Source: Clavibacter michiganensis subsp. insidiosus (GTDB taxonomy: Bacteria > Actinomycetota > Actinomycetes > Actinomycetales > Microbacteriaceae). From it: a stretch of 64,000 nt of DNA. The stretch is from assembly GCF_002240565.1 (NCBI RefSeq), contig NZ_MZMO01000001.1:1488001-1552000 (forward strand), given 5' to 3'. Positions 32,964-41,011 of the stretch are shown here, piece after piece; the stretch's first letter is position 1; every line of letters starts with the position of its first letter. The notes beneath the pieces are model-generated. The model was not told the DNA's origin. It saw only the letters and a program-made list of their open reading frames with translations, and did not search any database. Position numbers and translations under genes: made by a program.

Positions 32964-34552
32964 GCGGCCGGAGCCGGCTCGGCCGTCGGGCCGGACGCGA
33001 GGGCGGCCGACGCCGCCTCGACGATCCCCGCGCGCCAGAGCGCGTGCAGGGCCAGGGCGGTCGGCCGGTCGCGGGCCGCGAGCACGCCGCCCGACGCCGG
33101 GAAGAGCGTGTCCTCGCCGTCCGCGTCGAGCACCACGCCGCCGGCCTCGCGCACGATGAGCGTCGCCGCGAGGTGGTCGACCGGCCCGAATGAGCCGATC
33201 ACCGCGCCCACGCCGTGCCCGAGCGCGACGCCCGCGACCGTGAGCGTGCCGGATCCCATGATCCGCATCGTGCAATACCGCGCGGCGAGCGCGTCGAGCA
33301 GCGGGAGCATCCCCGGCCAGGGCGCGTGGCCCGCGAGCTCGGTGCTCACCATCCGGCCGCGGAGCGGATCCGCGTCGGGCGCGTGCACGCCGCCGGGCGC
33401 GGCCGTCAGGTCGAGGCGCGCGCCGGCGGACCGGGCCCCCTCGCCCTCCGCGGCCTCGACGACCGTGCCGCGCCAGGGATCCGCCACGACGCCCACCACG
33501 GGAGCGCCGTCGACCACGAGGGCGAGCGAGAAGCTCGTCCAGGGCACGCCGTTGGCGAGGTTCGCGGTGCCGTCGACCGGGTCGAGGTACCAGCACGGAC
33601 GGCCGCGCACGGCCTCGCCGCCGTACTCCTCGCCGACGAGCACGTGGTGCGGGAACTGGGCGCCGACGACCGCGCGCACGTCGCGCTCGACGGCCCGGTC
33701 GATCTCCGTCACGTGGTCGGCGGGGTTGGCCTTCGTCGTGACCGCGCCCACCGCGTGCGACCGGATGTGGTCGATCGCGCGCGCGGCGAGGTCGCGGGCC
33801 GCGGCGCGGGCCCGGGTGCGCTCGGCGGCGGGCGCGGTCGCCCGGGCGTCGGCGGCCGCGGGATCCGCCGCCCGGCGCGCGAGCACGTCGAGGAGCGTCG
33901 CCAGCCGGTTGGTCGTGATCGCGTCGACCCCGATCGACGCCAGCCACTCCATCTGCGCGGGCTCGTCGACGGTCCACGCCGCCACCCGGGCGCCGTGCGC
34001 GTGCACGGCGTCCACGAGCGCGCGGCCCACGACGAGGTGCGGCAGGTTGACGACGGCGGGCCGGAGCTCCGCGAGGTCGTCCGCGGTGGGCGGCTGGGGG
34101 TCGGCCCACGGCAGCCAGATCACGGCGGCCGGGTCGAGCTCGCGGATCGCGCGCATGCCGTCGAGGTGCCCGCACCACGCGACCCGCGGCGTGCGCGGCG
34201 CGGCCGCGACGACCGCGTGGGCGGCGGCGGCCGGATCCCCGGACGCCATGTCGATCACGAGCTCGACGTCCGCGCCCGCGAGGAGCTCGAGCGCCTCGGC
34301 GAGGAGCGGGATCCGCAGCTCGCCGCCGCCGAGCGCCCGCACGTCGGCGAGGTCGAGGTCGGAGACCCGCGCGTCGACGCCCCAGAGGCGGTCGAGCGTG
34401 TCGTCGTGGAGGAGGACGACCCGGCCGTCGCGCGTGACGTGGACGTCGACCTCGACCGTCCGCGCGCCGACCTCGGCCGCCGAGCGGATGGCGGCGAGCG
34501 TGTTCTCGCGGTGCCGGGAGGAGTCGCCGCGGTGGGCGGTCGCGGCGGTCAT
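32960..34552 (-). CDS. Fusion of glycerophosphodiester phosphodiesterase and inositol monophosphatase
   Basis: A 530-residue protein. Residues 1-235 are a GDPD TIM barrel: AHRGDSSRHRENTLAAIRSA (catalytic HRG...ENT), VEVDVHVTRDGRVVLLHDDT (metal-binding ExD and HD), and a C-terminal AWTVDEPAQMEWLASIGVDA. Residues 255-520 are an inositol-monophosphatase fold: VGEEYGGEA, LDPVDGTANLANG (Asp324 and Asp327) and GSFGPVDHLAATLIVREAG (third metal Asp). All key residues of both enzymes are present. The ATG overlaps the ABC ATPase stop by 4 nt, so the fusion is the last gene of the importer operon. A substrate that needs both steps is glycerophosphoinositol (inference). Confidence 0.85.
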   Translation of the reverse strand: MTAATAHRGDSSRHRENTLAAIRSAAEVGARTVEVDVHVTRDGRVVLLHDDTLDRLWGVDARVSDLDLADVRALGGGELRIPLLAEALELLAGADVELVIDMASGDPAAAAHAVVAAAPRTPRVAWCGHLDGMRAIRELDPAAVIWLPWADPQPPTADDLAELRPAVVNLPHLVVGRALVDAVHAHGARVAAWTVDEPAQMEWLASIGVDAITTNRLATLLDVLARRAADPAAADARATAPAAERTRARAAARDLAARAIDHIRSHAVGAVTTKANPADHVTEIDRAVERDVRAVVGAQFPHHVLVGEEYGGEAVRGRPCWYLDPVDGTANLANGVPWTSFSLALVVDGAPVVGVVADPWRGTVVEAAEGEGARSAGARLDLTAAPGGVHAPDADPLRGRMVSTELAGHAPWPGMLPLLDALAARYCTMRIMGSGTLTVAGVALGHGVGAVIGSFGPVDHLAATLIVREAGGVVLDADGEDTLFPASGGVLAARDRPTALALHALWRAGIVEAASAALASGPTAEPAPAA

Positions 34553-35727
34553 CGGGCGTCGTCCGTCGCGGCGGGGGCGGCGGGGGTGGCGGCGGGAGCC
34601 CGGTCGGGCACGAGGATCCCGTCCCGGTAGTGCCGCACCTCGCGGAGCGTCACGGTGCCGGCCTCGCCGACCGCGGGCGCGGATCCGGTCACGAGCGCGC
34701 GCACCTCCACGCCGCCCGCGTCGAGCACGAGCTCCTGGAAGTGGCCGTGCGGCAGAACGCGGCGGACGACCACGGACGTCGCGTCGGGCTCCGGACGCGT
34801 GCCGCGCGGCGCGTAGGTCACGTCCTCGGGGCGCACGGCCCAGACGTCCGCGTCCGCCGAGGTCGGGACGAAGGCCGCAGGAGCGCCGGCCGTGAGCGTC
34901 TCGGGCGTGGTGCCCTGCAGGCGCGGCGCCGGCAGCAGGTTCATGCTGCCGATGAACGACGCGACCACGAGGGTCCGCGGCCGGGCGTACAGCTCCGTCG
35001 GCGCCGACACCTGCTCGATGCGGCCCTGGTGCATCACGGCGACGCGGTCGGAGATGGCGAGCGCCTCGTCCTGGTCGTGCGTGACCATCACGGTCGTGAT
35101 CCCCAGCCGCTGCTGGATGTCGCGGATCTCCTCGCGCACCTTCACGCGCAGCTTCGCGTCGAGGTTCGACAGCGGCTCGTCGAGGAGCAGCAGGTCGGGC
35201 TCCTGCACGATCGCGCGGGCGAGCGCCGCGCGCTGCTGCTCGCCGCCGGAGATGTGCGCGGGCCGCGAGTGCGCGTGGTGCGCGAGGTTCACGGTCTCGA
35301 GCGCGGCCATGACCCGGCGCGCGACCTCGTCCTTGGGCAGCTTCCGCAGCGTGAGCGGGAAGGCGACGTTCTTGAACACGGTGAGGTGCGGCCAGAGCGC
35401 GTAGTTCTGGAACACCATCGCGCTCGGCCGCTTGTCGGGACCGGACGCGGTGACGTCGAGGCCGCCGATGACCACGGATCCGCGGTCGGGCTCGAGGAAG
35501 CCCGCGATCATGCGGAGCGTCGTGGTCTTGCCGCAGCCCGACGGGCCGAGCAGCGCGACGAGCTCGCCGCGCGCGACGTCGAGGTGGAGGTCGTCGACGA
35601 TGGTGCGGCCGCCGAGGTCCTTGGAGAGGCCGGCGACGACGAGGCCGGACGGCACGGCCGTCGCGGTGCCGTCGTCGTGCTGGCGCGGGGGAGCGTCGGT
35701 GGTGGGGGAGGGTGCGGATGCGGTCAT
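34549..35727 (-). CDS. ABC importer ATP-binding protein (PotA/FbpC/PhnT type)
   Basis: A 392-residue ATPase: Walker A GPSGCGKTT (61-69), Q-loop VFQNYALWPHLTV, signature ISGGEQQR (usually LSGGQ), Walker B LLLLDEPLSNLD, and switch MVTHDQDEA. A C-terminal TOBE-like domain (DVWAVRPEDV, VRRVLPHGHFQELVL) marks the importers of the polyamine, iron, sulfate and aminoethylphosphonate group. It forms an operon with two permeases and a binding protein upstream and the GDPD-phosphatase fusion downstream. Confidence 0.88.
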   Translation of the reverse strand: MTASAPSPTTDAPPRQHDDGTATAVPSGLVVAGLSKDLGGRTIVDDLHLDVARGELVALLGPSGCGKTTTLRMIAGFLEPDRGSVVIGGLDVTASGPDKRPSAMVFQNYALWPHLTVFKNVAFPLTLRKLPKDEVARRVMAALETVNLAHHAHSRPAHISGGEQQRAALARAIVQEPDLLLLDEPLSNLDAKLRVKVREEIRDIQQRLGITTVMVTHDQDEALAISDRVAVMHQGRIEQVSAPTELYARPRTLVVASFIGSMNLLPAPRLQGTTPETLTAGAPAAFVPTSADADVWAVRPEDVTYAPRGTRPEPDATSVVVRRVLPHGHFQELVLDAGGVEVRALVTGSAPAVGEAGTVTLREVRHYRDGILVPDRAPAATPAAPAATDDAR

Positions 35728-35734
35728 GGCCGGC

Positions 35735-36550
35735 CTAACGGATCTGGAAGCCCTCGGCCAGACGCCCGCCCATGATGTGGCGGCGGGCGAGCAGGAGGAG
35801 GGCGACGGAGGGGACGGAGAGGAGGATCGCGAACACGGCGGCGACCTGCTTCGGGTGGTTGAGGACGAGCGAGTACATCTCGGTCGGCATCGTCATGTAG
35901 ACGGGGGCGCCCACGAGGTACGTGCCCTGCGCCTCGTCGAACGCGGCGAGGAACGACATGAGCACGGCCACGAGGATCCCGGGCAGCGCGAGCGGCAGGG
36001 TCACGTGCAGGAACGTCCGCACCCGCCCGGCGCCCGCGTCGCGCGCGGCCTCCTCGAGGGAGCGCGGCACGGCGCTGAACGCGGCGGCCGGGATCCAGGT
36101 CATGAACACGACCGTCCCGATGAGCTGCACGATGACGATGCCCGTGATGGTGTTCATGAGGTGCAGCCCGTAGAACAGCGACGCCATCGACACGAAGAGC
36201 CCCATCTTGGGGAACGCGTTGGTGGCGAACAGGCCCACCAGCAGGATCCGCCGGCCGGGGAACCGGAAGCGCGAGAACGCGTAGGCGGCCGGCAGGCAGA
36301 CGAGCGCCGAGACGAGCACCGTGATGGGCGCGAAGTACAGCGAGTTGCGGACGGCCGCGGCGAGCTCGGCGTCCTCGAAGACCACGCGCCACCAGTCGAG
36401 CGTGAGGCCGGCGGGCACGAGGCTCGGGTAGTCCCAGCTCGTCGCGAACGCGTGCGCCGCGAGCCAGAGCAGCGGGCCGAGGATGAAGACCGCGACGACC
36501 ACGAACAGGGCCGCCTGGATCCATCCGCGGGCGGAGAGGAGCGCGCGCAT
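35735..36550 (-). CDS. ABC importer permease 2
   Basis: A 271-residue membrane protein with six helices. The cytoplasmic coupling motif is EEAARDAGAGRVRTFLHVTLPLALPG (EAA loop, here given in two parts: EEAARDAGAG and LPLALPG). The N-terminus is cytoplasmic and short. The stop of permease 1 and this ATG overlap in TGATG. The type belongs to the binding-protein-dependent permeases of PotC/PhnV-like importers. Confidence 0.87.
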   Translation of the reverse strand: MRALLSARGWIQAALFVVVAVFILGPLLWLAAHAFATSWDYPSLVPAGLTLDWWRVVFEDAELAAAVRNSLYFAPITVLVSALVCLPAAYAFSRFRFPGRRILLVGLFATNAFPKMGLFVSMASLFYGLHLMNTITGIVIVQLIGTVVFMTWIPAAAFSAVPRSLEEAARDAGAGRVRTFLHVTLPLALPGILVAVLMSFLAAFDEAQGTYLVGAPVYMTMPTEMYSLVLNHPKQVAAVFAILLSVPSVALLLLARRHIMGGRLAEGFQIR

Positions 36551-37503
36551 CAGACCCGGCCCTCCTTCTTGGCGGAGCGGAAGTTGGCCCGCACGTAGAG
36601 GAACGCGATGCCGGAGGCGAGGACGAACACCACGACGGCCATGACGATCGACTGCTGCGGGTGGTTGAAGCCCGTGAAGTACTTCGAGATGTCGACGCCG
36701 AGCATGCTGGGCGCGTTCGGTCCGGTGAAGTACGGCACCGTGAAGGAGCCGAGCACGCCGATCGCGGTGAAGGTCGTCGCGATGACGAGCGGGATCGCGG
36801 CGAGCGGCACGAGCACCCGCGTGACGATGGCCCACGTCGAGGCGCCCGCGTCGCGCGCGGCCTCGATCATGGCGTCGGGGATGCCCTGGACGCCGGAGGT
36901 CGCCATGAGCGTGGCGAACGGCAGGCTCGTCCAGACGGATCCGATGACCACCGCCACGGTCGTGTAGCCCCACGTCGGCCCCTCGAGGCCGACGAGCGCG
37001 AACACCGTGCGCACGAAGCCGTCGCCCGAGTAGAAGGTGAGGATCGCCCACGACGCGATGACGACGGGGATGAACAGGGGCACGATCGCGAGCCCGGCGA
37101 AGACCGACGCGAGCCGGCCGCCGCGGAGCCGCAGGTTGAGCGCGATCGCGAGCGAGAGGGCGATGACGATCGCGGTGGAGACCACCGTCACGAGCACCGT
37201 GACGCCGAGGTCGCGGAGGAAGCGCGGGTCGGTGAACACGTCGACGTACGCGTCGAACGTGCCCCACCAGCTGGTGGCGGTGCGCGTGCCGAGGCCGATC
37301 GTGGCGATCGTGCTGTTGAGCCCGCCCGTGTGGCCGAGGCTGAATCCGATGGCGAGCACGACGGGGATCCCGACGAAGAACGCGAGCAGGAGCGCGGGCG
37401 GGAGGGCGAGCGCCAGGCCGACGCCGGCGCGGCGGGTCTCCGGGGAGACCCGCCGCGCGCGGGAGGCCCGGGCGGCGGGGGCCGCCGTCCGGACGGCCGT
37501 CAC
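36550..37503 (-). CDS. ABC importer permease 1
   Basis: A 317-residue membrane protein with about six helices after a basic N-terminal tail of 25 residues. The EAA loop reads IEAARDAGASTWAIVTRVLV, followed by PLAAIPLVIA. It is PotB/PhnU-like. Its ATG overlaps the stop of the binding-protein gene by 4 nt, so the whole cluster from 38666 to 32960 is one tightly coupled transcript of five genes. Confidence 0.87.
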   Translation of the reverse strand: MTAVRTAAPAARASRARRVSPETRRAGVGLALALPPALLLAFFVGIPVVLAIGFSLGHTGGLNSTIATIGLGTRTATSWWGTFDAYVDVFTDPRFLRDLGVTVLVTVVSTAIVIALSLAIALNLRLRGGRLASVFAGLAIVPLFIPVVIASWAILTFYSGDGFVRTVFALVGLEGPTWGYTTVAVVIGSVWTSLPFATLMATSGVQGIPDAMIEAARDAGASTWAIVTRVLVPLAAIPLVIATTFTAIGVLGSFTVPYFTGPNAPSMLGVDISKYFTGFNHPQQSIVMAVVVFVLASGIAFLYVRANFRSAKKEGRV

Positions 37504-38666
37504 TGGCCGGGGACCTTCTGGTCCCAGAGGTTCGACATGTCCGACGCCATCTGGCTGTAGTAGCCGGGGCGGAGCGTCGACGGGTCGGCCGAGGCGAACT
37601 GGTCCTTCAGGTCCGCGGGCACCTGGTCGAGCGAGATGACGGGGTAGCCCGCGATGGTGCTCGCGATGATGGCCTGGCCCTCGGCGGAGAGCACGTAGTC
37701 GGCGAGCTTCTGCGCGACGTCCGCGTGCTCAGCCGTCTTCGGGATGCCGAGGAAGGACGCGTGGCCCGTGAAGGCCGGGTCGGAGATCTGCGCGTACTTC
37801 ACGGTCGCGGGCAGCGTGCCCGACTTCTGGGCCGTGATGACCTGGTCGCTCCAGACGGGGGCCATCTCGATGGCGCCCGTGCCGAGCAGGTCGAGCACCT
37901 GGTTGTTGCCGTTGGGGTAGACGCCGCCCTGGTACATGGCGGAGTTGAGGCCCTTGAGCTCGTCGAAGCCCGCGTCCCACGCGCCCTCGAGCGACTGGTC
38001 GTAGCCGGTCGTCATCTTCTCGCGCGTGGCGTCGTCGACGTGGGTGTCGAGGACGGTCGTGACGAAGGCAGCGCCGGATCCGCCGGTGGAGGGGGAGTTG
38101 TAGGCGAACTGGCCGGGGTTGGCCCGGATCCACGAAAGCAGGTCGGAGAGCGTCTTCGGCGGGTCGGTCACCTTCGTGGAGTCGTAGGCGAGCAGCACGG
38201 ACGAGGCGCGGTAGGGGATCCCGAAGCCGCCGCCGGACTGGACGGTCGCGTCGGGCACGGTCGCGAGGTTCGGGATCGTGTCGGCCGAGACGGGTGCGAG
38301 GAGCCCGCCGGTGCCGGCCGCGGCCGTGAAGCCCGCGTCGATGAGGTCGTAGCCGGGGTCGGATCCGCCCTGCACCGAGCTCGTGAGCGTGGCCATGGTC
38401 TGCGCGTCGTGCTCGCCGTGCAGGTCGAGCGTCGTGGTGACGGAGGCGCCGGGGTTCGCCTTCTCGAACGCGGGGATGATCCCGTCGTCCCAGAGGGCCT
38501 GGACGTTGGTGTCGCCGGAGATGAAGACGCGGGCGGTGCCCGATGCGTCGGTGACGGCGTGGTTCTGGGCCTGGGCCTGCGTGCTCGTGGTGGGAGCGCA
38601 GCCCGCGAGCGCGACCGCGGCGGACGCGGCGGCGGCGAGGGCGAGGAGGGAACGGCGGGGGATCAC
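37500..38666 (-). CDS. ABC importer substrate-binding lipoprotein
   Basis: A 388-residue extracellular solute-binding protein. The signal peptide ends in LAGC with lipid-anchor Cys23. The fold is the type II periplasmic-binding class: GTARVFISGDTNVQALWDDG, PGYDLIDAGFTAAAG, FGIPYRASSVLLAYDSTKV, GAIEMAPVWSDQV, and a late FLGIPKTAEHADVAQKLADY. This group binds iron, polyamines, phosphonates or phosphodiesters. The downstream GDPD-phosphatase fusion argues for a glycerophosphodiester ligand. A 17-bp palindrome lies 27 nt upstream of its ATG. Confidence 0.85.
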   Translation of the reverse strand: MIPRRSLLALAAAASAAVALAGCAPTTSTQAQAQNHAVTDASGTARVFISGDTNVQALWDDGIIPAFEKANPGASVTTTLDLHGEHDAQTMATLTSSVQGGSDPGYDLIDAGFTAAAGTGGLLAPVSADTIPNLATVPDATVQSGGGFGIPYRASSVLLAYDSTKVTDPPKTLSDLLSWIRANPGQFAYNSPSTGGSGAAFVTTVLDTHVDDATREKMTTGYDQSLEGAWDAGFDELKGLNSAMYQGGVYPNGNNQVLDLLGTGAIEMAPVWSDQVITAQKSGTLPATVKYAQISDPAFTGHASFLGIPKTAEHADVAQKLADYVLSAEGQAIIASTIAGYPVISLDQVPADLKDQFASADPSTLRPGYYSQMASDMSNLWDQKVPGQ

Positions 38667-38692
38667 GGGTCGGGTGTCCTTCTGCTGGGGAG

Positions 38693-38709
38693 CGATGCGG
38701 ATCGCATCG
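38693..38709. promoter_or_regulatory. Candidate LacI-type operator, 17-bp palindrome
   Basis: CGATGCG-GAT-CGCATCG is a perfect 7-bp inverted repeat with 3-bp centre. It lies between the divergent binding-protein and LacI-family genes, 27 bp upstream of the importer start. A central CG-containing dyad is expected for LacI-family operators. The cognate regulator is inferred from position. Confidence 0.6.
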
Positions 38710-38806
38710 TTTCGATGGTGCGGTCCTCCGGTTGCCCGGACGTGAACGGGACGTGGCGATACCGGTCCCCGAGGGCGAACGGGCCTGCCGGGGAGCGGGC
38801 CGTGAA

Positions 38807-38812
38807 TAGGGT
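38807..38812 (+). promoter_or_regulatory. -10 box TAGGGT, leaderless start of the LacI gene
   Basis: TAGGGT ends 6 nt before the ATG at 38819. Confidence 0.5.
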
Positions 38813-38818
38813 GGCGGC

Positions 38819-39892
38819 ATGAGGAGGAACTCGCCGCGCACCTCCGTGACCCTGGCCGACGTGGCCGCGCTCGCGGGCGTCTCCACCTCCACGGCGTCGC
38901 TCGCGTACCGCAGCACCGGCTCGATCACGCCGGCCACGCGCGCCCGCATCCTGCGCGCCGCGGCCAGCATCGGCTACGCGGGGCCGGATCCCACGGCCAG
39001 GTCCCTGAAGAGCGGCCGCACCGGCATCGTGGGCGTCGTGGTCGCGGGCAGCATCCGCCGGGCGTTCCAGAACCCGGTCGCGCTCGCGACCATGGCGGGC
39101 CTCAGCGAGGCGCTCGACGACCTCGACGTGGGCCAGCTGCTGCTGCCGGGCCGGCGGGAGCCGCGCGAGGGATCCGCGCCCCTGCTCGAGGGCATGCCCG
39201 TCGACGCCGTGGTGTTCCTCACGCGCGGCGAGGAGGTGGACGCGCTCCTGCCCGGCCTCCGCGCCCGCCGGATCCCCATGGTCGGCGTCGAGGGCCCGCA
39301 CGGGGAGGGCGTCGCCGTGGTCGACATCGACGACGCGCGCGGAATGGGCGAGCTCGCGCGCCACGTGCGCGCCCTCGGCCACCGCCGCGTCGCCGTGCTG
39401 ATGCGCACCACGCGGATCGAGGAGGACGGTCCGCCCGGCCCCGTGATCCCCGTGGGTCGCGGTCTCGAGGAGATCGTCAACCGCACCATCCGCGAGCGGC
39501 TCCGCGCCGCGCGGAGCGTCTTCCCCGACGCCGTGCGCGTCGAGGCGGGCGGGCGCGACCTGGAGGCGGGGGAGCGCGCCGCGGGCGTGCTGCTCGACCT
39601 GCCGTCGCGGCCGACGGCGATCCTCGCCCAGAACGACATGCTCGCCGCGAGCGCCATCCGCGCCGCCGCCTCCCGCGGGCTGCGCGTCCCGGAGGACGTC
39701 ACGGTCACGGGCTTCGACGGCGCGCACCTGCCGTGGCTCGAGCGCCGCCTCACGACGGTGGAGCAGCCGCTGCACGACCGCGGGGTGCGCGCCGGCCGCA
39801 TGGTCGGCGAGCTGCTCGCGGGCCGGGCGCCGTCGGACGTCGTGCTGCCGGTGCGCGTGCGGATCGGCGACACCGCGGCGGCGCCCGCCTGA
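38819..39892 (+). CDS. LacI-family transcriptional regulator
   Basis: A 357-residue regulator. The N-terminal helix-turn-helix and hinge read VTLADVAALAGVSTSTASLA, TPATRARILRAAASIGY and DPTARSLKSGRTG. The periplasmic-binding-like core has GIVGVVVAG, FQNPVALATMAGLSEAL, DAVVFLTRGEEV, HRRVAVLM, AILAQNDMLAASAIRAA and VTVTGFDGAHLPWLERRLTTV. It probably controls the divergent five-gene importer operon through the palindrome at 38693-38709, with the imported compound or a breakdown product as effector (inference). Confidence 0.88.
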   Translation: MRRNSPRTSVTLADVAALAGVSTSTASLAYRSTGSITPATRARILRAAASIGYAGPDPTARSLKSGRTGIVGVVVAGSIRRAFQNPVALATMAGLSEALDDLDVGQLLLPGRREPREGSAPLLEGMPVDAVVFLTRGEEVDALLPGLRARRIPMVGVEGPHGEGVAVVDIDDARGMGELARHVRALGHRRVAVLMRTTRIEEDGPPGPVIPVGRGLEEIVNRTIRERLRAARSVFPDAVRVEAGGRDLEAGERAAGVLLDLPSRPTAILAQNDMLAASAIRAAASRGLRVPEDVTVTGFDGAHLPWLERRLTTVEQPLHDRGVRAGRMVGELLAGRAPSDVVLPVRVRIGDTAAAPA

Positions 39893-39931
39893 CCCGCGGC
39901 GCCACGGACCCGCGACGCCACGCCGCCGGGC

Positions 39932-39937
39932 GCTAGC
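39932..39937. repeat. Target site duplication of IS copy 2, left (GCTAGC)
   Basis: Identical to 41006-41011: a perfect 6-bp duplication of NCTAGN form. Confidence 0.8.
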
Positions 39938-41005
39938 TGTACTGAGTCATCACGTTGGTGACACTCGGGCCGCGGGCGTCAGCCCGTGGCTCGAGTGGAT
40001 TCGTTCAGTGTTGTAGTGCTGGATCCACGGATCAAGGGCGTCGGTTCTGGCTTGGTTGCTGGTGAAGGGTTGCCGGTAGGCCCACTCGGTCGCGAGGGTG
40101 CGGTTGAAGCGTTCGACCTTGCCGTTCTGCCAGGGGCAGTGCGGGCGGATGAACTTCTGCCTCGCACCGAGCTGCGTGACCGCGTTCTGGAACGCGGCCG
40201 AGTGCCGGTAGGCGAACGCGTTGTCCGTCAGGACCCGTTCGATGCGGGTGATGCCGTGCTCGGCGAAGTACGCCGCGGCCCGGGTCAGGAACCCTGCCGC
40301 GGTCACGCCCTTCTCGTCCGGGTGGATCTCCGCGTAGGCGAGGCGGGTGTGGTCATCGACCACGGCGTGGACGTAATCGAACCCGATCCCACGACCACGA
40401 ACCTGTTCGCTGCGGCCATGCGCCCGCCAGCCGCCGCCGTCCGGGATCCGGCCGAGCTTCTTCACGTCGACGTGGATCAGGTCGCCGGGATGCTCATGCT
40501 CGTACCGGTTTGCCGTCGACCGGGATGCCCGGATCACGGCCCCGGTGACGGGGTCCAACCATGCCAACGGCGGTGCCCCGTGCCGCCGCAGGACGCGGGA
40601 GATCGTGCGGGCTGGAACACCGGTCACCGGCGCCAACCGGGCAGGACCTGATCGCAATCGGGTCCTCGCTTCCACGACGGCTCGTTCTCGTTCCGGGCTC
40701 GTCCTCGTCGGCACCCGTCTCGGCCTCGAGGACCGGTCCGACAAGCCTTCGAAGCCCTCGGACCGGAACCGATTCACCCACCGATGCGCGCACTGACGCG
40801 ACACACCGAGTTCGCGCGCGACATGCGAGACCGGCCGACGATCCTCGACCACCCGCCGCACGAGGAGAACCCTCCCGTGAACCGTCAGACGAGCATTAGC
40901 GTGGGACATCGAGGCCTCCTGGCAGTGGCAGAACTAGACAGCTCCATCAAGCCAGGAGGCCTCCTCACACGCCCCGAAGTGTCACCAACGTCATGGCCGG
41001 GTACA
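39938..41005 (-). mobile_element. IS481-family insertion sequence, copy 2 (1,068 bp)
   Basis: Same length, ends and orientation as copy 1; the only difference found is one silent G/A in the transposase gene (about 40750 against 26506). The flanking 6-bp duplication GCTAGC is perfect, so this copy looks like a simple recent insertion. It sits at the stop codon of the DUF3097 gene and leaves it intact. Confidence 0.92.
39950..40909 (-). CDS. IS481-family transposase (copy 2)
   Basis: A 319-residue transposase, identical in protein sequence to copy 1, with DDE residues Asp148, Asp229 and Glu266. Full length and presumably functional. Recombination with copy 1, in direct orientation about 14.2 kb away, would excise the intervening segment. 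Confidence 0.93.
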   Translation of the reverse strand: MSHANARLTVHGRVLLVRRVVEDRRPVSHVARELGVSRQCAHRWVNRFRSEGFEGLSDRSSRPRRVPTRTSPERERAVVEARTRLRSGPARLAPVTGVPARTISRVLRRHGAPPLAWLDPVTGAVIRASRSTANRYEHEHPGDLIHVDVKKLGRIPDGGGWRAHGRSEQVRGRGIGFDYVHAVVDDHTRLAYAEIHPDEKGVTAAGFLTRAAAYFAEHGITRIERVLTDNAFAYRHSAAFQNAVTQLGARQKFIRPHCPWQNGKVERFNRTLATEWAYRQPFTSNQARTDALDPWIQHYNTERIHSSHGLTPAARVSPT

Positions 41006-41011
41006 GCTAGC
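41006..41011. repeat. Target site duplication of IS copy 2, right (GCTAGC)
   Basis: It matches 39932-39937 and contains the stop codon of the DUF3097 gene. Confidence 0.8.

Noticed and set aside
25694..41005. Composite transposon made of both IS copies
   Set aside because: The outer flanks (TCTAGG and GCTAGC) do not form a matching duplication, and copy 2 has its own perfect duplication, so two separate insertions are the simpler explanation.
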